Below are positions 18,062 through 18,746 of a DNA stretch of 18,746 bases, one piece after another. This stretch comes from Actinidia chinensis (taxonomy: Eukaryota; Streptophyta; Magnoliopsida; Ericales; Actinidiaceae). The translations under genes and the position numbers were made by a program. The stretch's first letter is position 1. Every line of letters begins with the position of its first letter. The notes beneath the pieces are model-generated. The model saw only the letters and a list, made by a program, of their open reading frames with translations. It was not told the DNA's origin and made no database searches. Location: positions 15,001-33,746 of the forward strand of contig VIGQ01000742.1 in the NCBI GenBank assembly GCA_009663005.1. The letters are read 5' to 3'.

Positions 18062-18746
18062 AGCTACTCATGGAGAAGCACATTTAAGTTTTGTATGCTC
18101 CTAGCGGGACTCTTATTAAAAATGGAAAGCATAGGGAAAGTCCGGATTAATAGGAATATTACATTCATGCTCATTCTATCTGTTTGGTTAATAATACGCC
18201 GGGCACAATGCAAATAAATTCCTCTAGTAGGTGGGCTAAAAAAAAAAAATTTTTTTTTTTTTTTTTGATAAACAATATCCGGTTCCAAAGACCAATAATC
18301 CGCTATATGTAGAAAAATAAATCTTCTCTGGTCGGGTGGGCATAAAAATTTATTCAAGACTCTTGTGTCTGGCTTTCTGTCCATATACAACTAGCAAATA
18401 TGTGGGGCAAAAAAGGAATTGCCGGGGGGGATTCCCTTGTTAACTTGAACAAACAAATTTTCAGTTACCAAAACAACCGGACTTCGGTTCACTTTCAAAC
18501 CTAAAACTAGACATCAATCAAACCCAACTAGGGCTCATCTAGAAGATGGTTAGCAAAGAAAAACTTAGAACACTTGAAGACATATAGCAAGAAAAATAAA
18601 CTTCAGGAGGTGTTAATGTACGGTTTTCAACAAATCTGGTGGCAGAGGTCAAATAATCTGGGAGAGCAGTGAAGAAGAATGAAAAGTAAACTGTATGGCC
18701 GGGGGTGACATGAAAGTTCACTGGGTAAGAGGCAGTTGACTAAGAG
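18062..18746. other. Anonymous stretch with A/T palindromic run
   Basis: A run of 12 A followed by 17 T lies at 18238-18266, a simple AT palindrome. The remainder shows no gene that I can support; the open frames are short and unrecognised. Confidence 0.4.

Overview
This window looks like nuclear DNA from a flowering plant, most likely a eudicot. It is AT-rich with long homopolymer runs, contains plant-type LINE tails, a solo LTR and MITE-like foldbacks, and shows coding homology only as short exons with GT/AG-type borders. There are no operons, ribosome-binding sites, CRISPR arrays or recognisable RNA genes. The exact species cannot be told from the sequence.

The one protein family I recognise with confidence is plastid 3-isopropylmalate dehydrogenase (leucine biosynthesis). 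It survives as a decayed minus-strand gene copy at about 14.9-16.96 kb. At least five consecutive exons line up with the family in the right order, and most splice borders survive. The reading frame is broken by a nonsense codon and several frameshifts. The 5' exons and the extreme 3' end are not visible. Because introns are kept, this is a duplicated (non-processed) pseudogene rather than a retrocopy.

Layout: 1-1.83 kb is anonymous. 1.83-2.48 kb is a 5'-truncated plant L1 LINE (C-terminal RVT zinc-binding region plus 3' tail). 2.9-3.2 kb is open on both strands. 3.99-4.14 kb is a second LINE-like tail. 4.21-5.33 kb is a solo LTR with a 5-bp target duplication. 5.8-8.85 kb holds short minus-strand exon candidates that join in phase but that I cannot assign to a family. 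9.69-10.32 kb is a GC-rich, C-strand-then-G-strand foldback island. 11.6-13.6 kb is a transposon patchwork: two diverged copies of a ~0.5 kb block flank a GC-richer insert, and the second copy carries a long hairpin. 13.96-14.14 kb is a MITE. 14.9-16.96 kb is the dehydrogenase pseudogene. 17.55-18.06 kb is another foldback element with GAAGCACGGACAC-type ends.

No intact, identifiable protein-coding gene could be demonstrated. The unassigned exon candidates at 5.8-8.85 kb are the part most likely to hold something undescribed, but 'coding-looking' short peptides are weak evidence here, because several stretches read open in more than one frame or strand.
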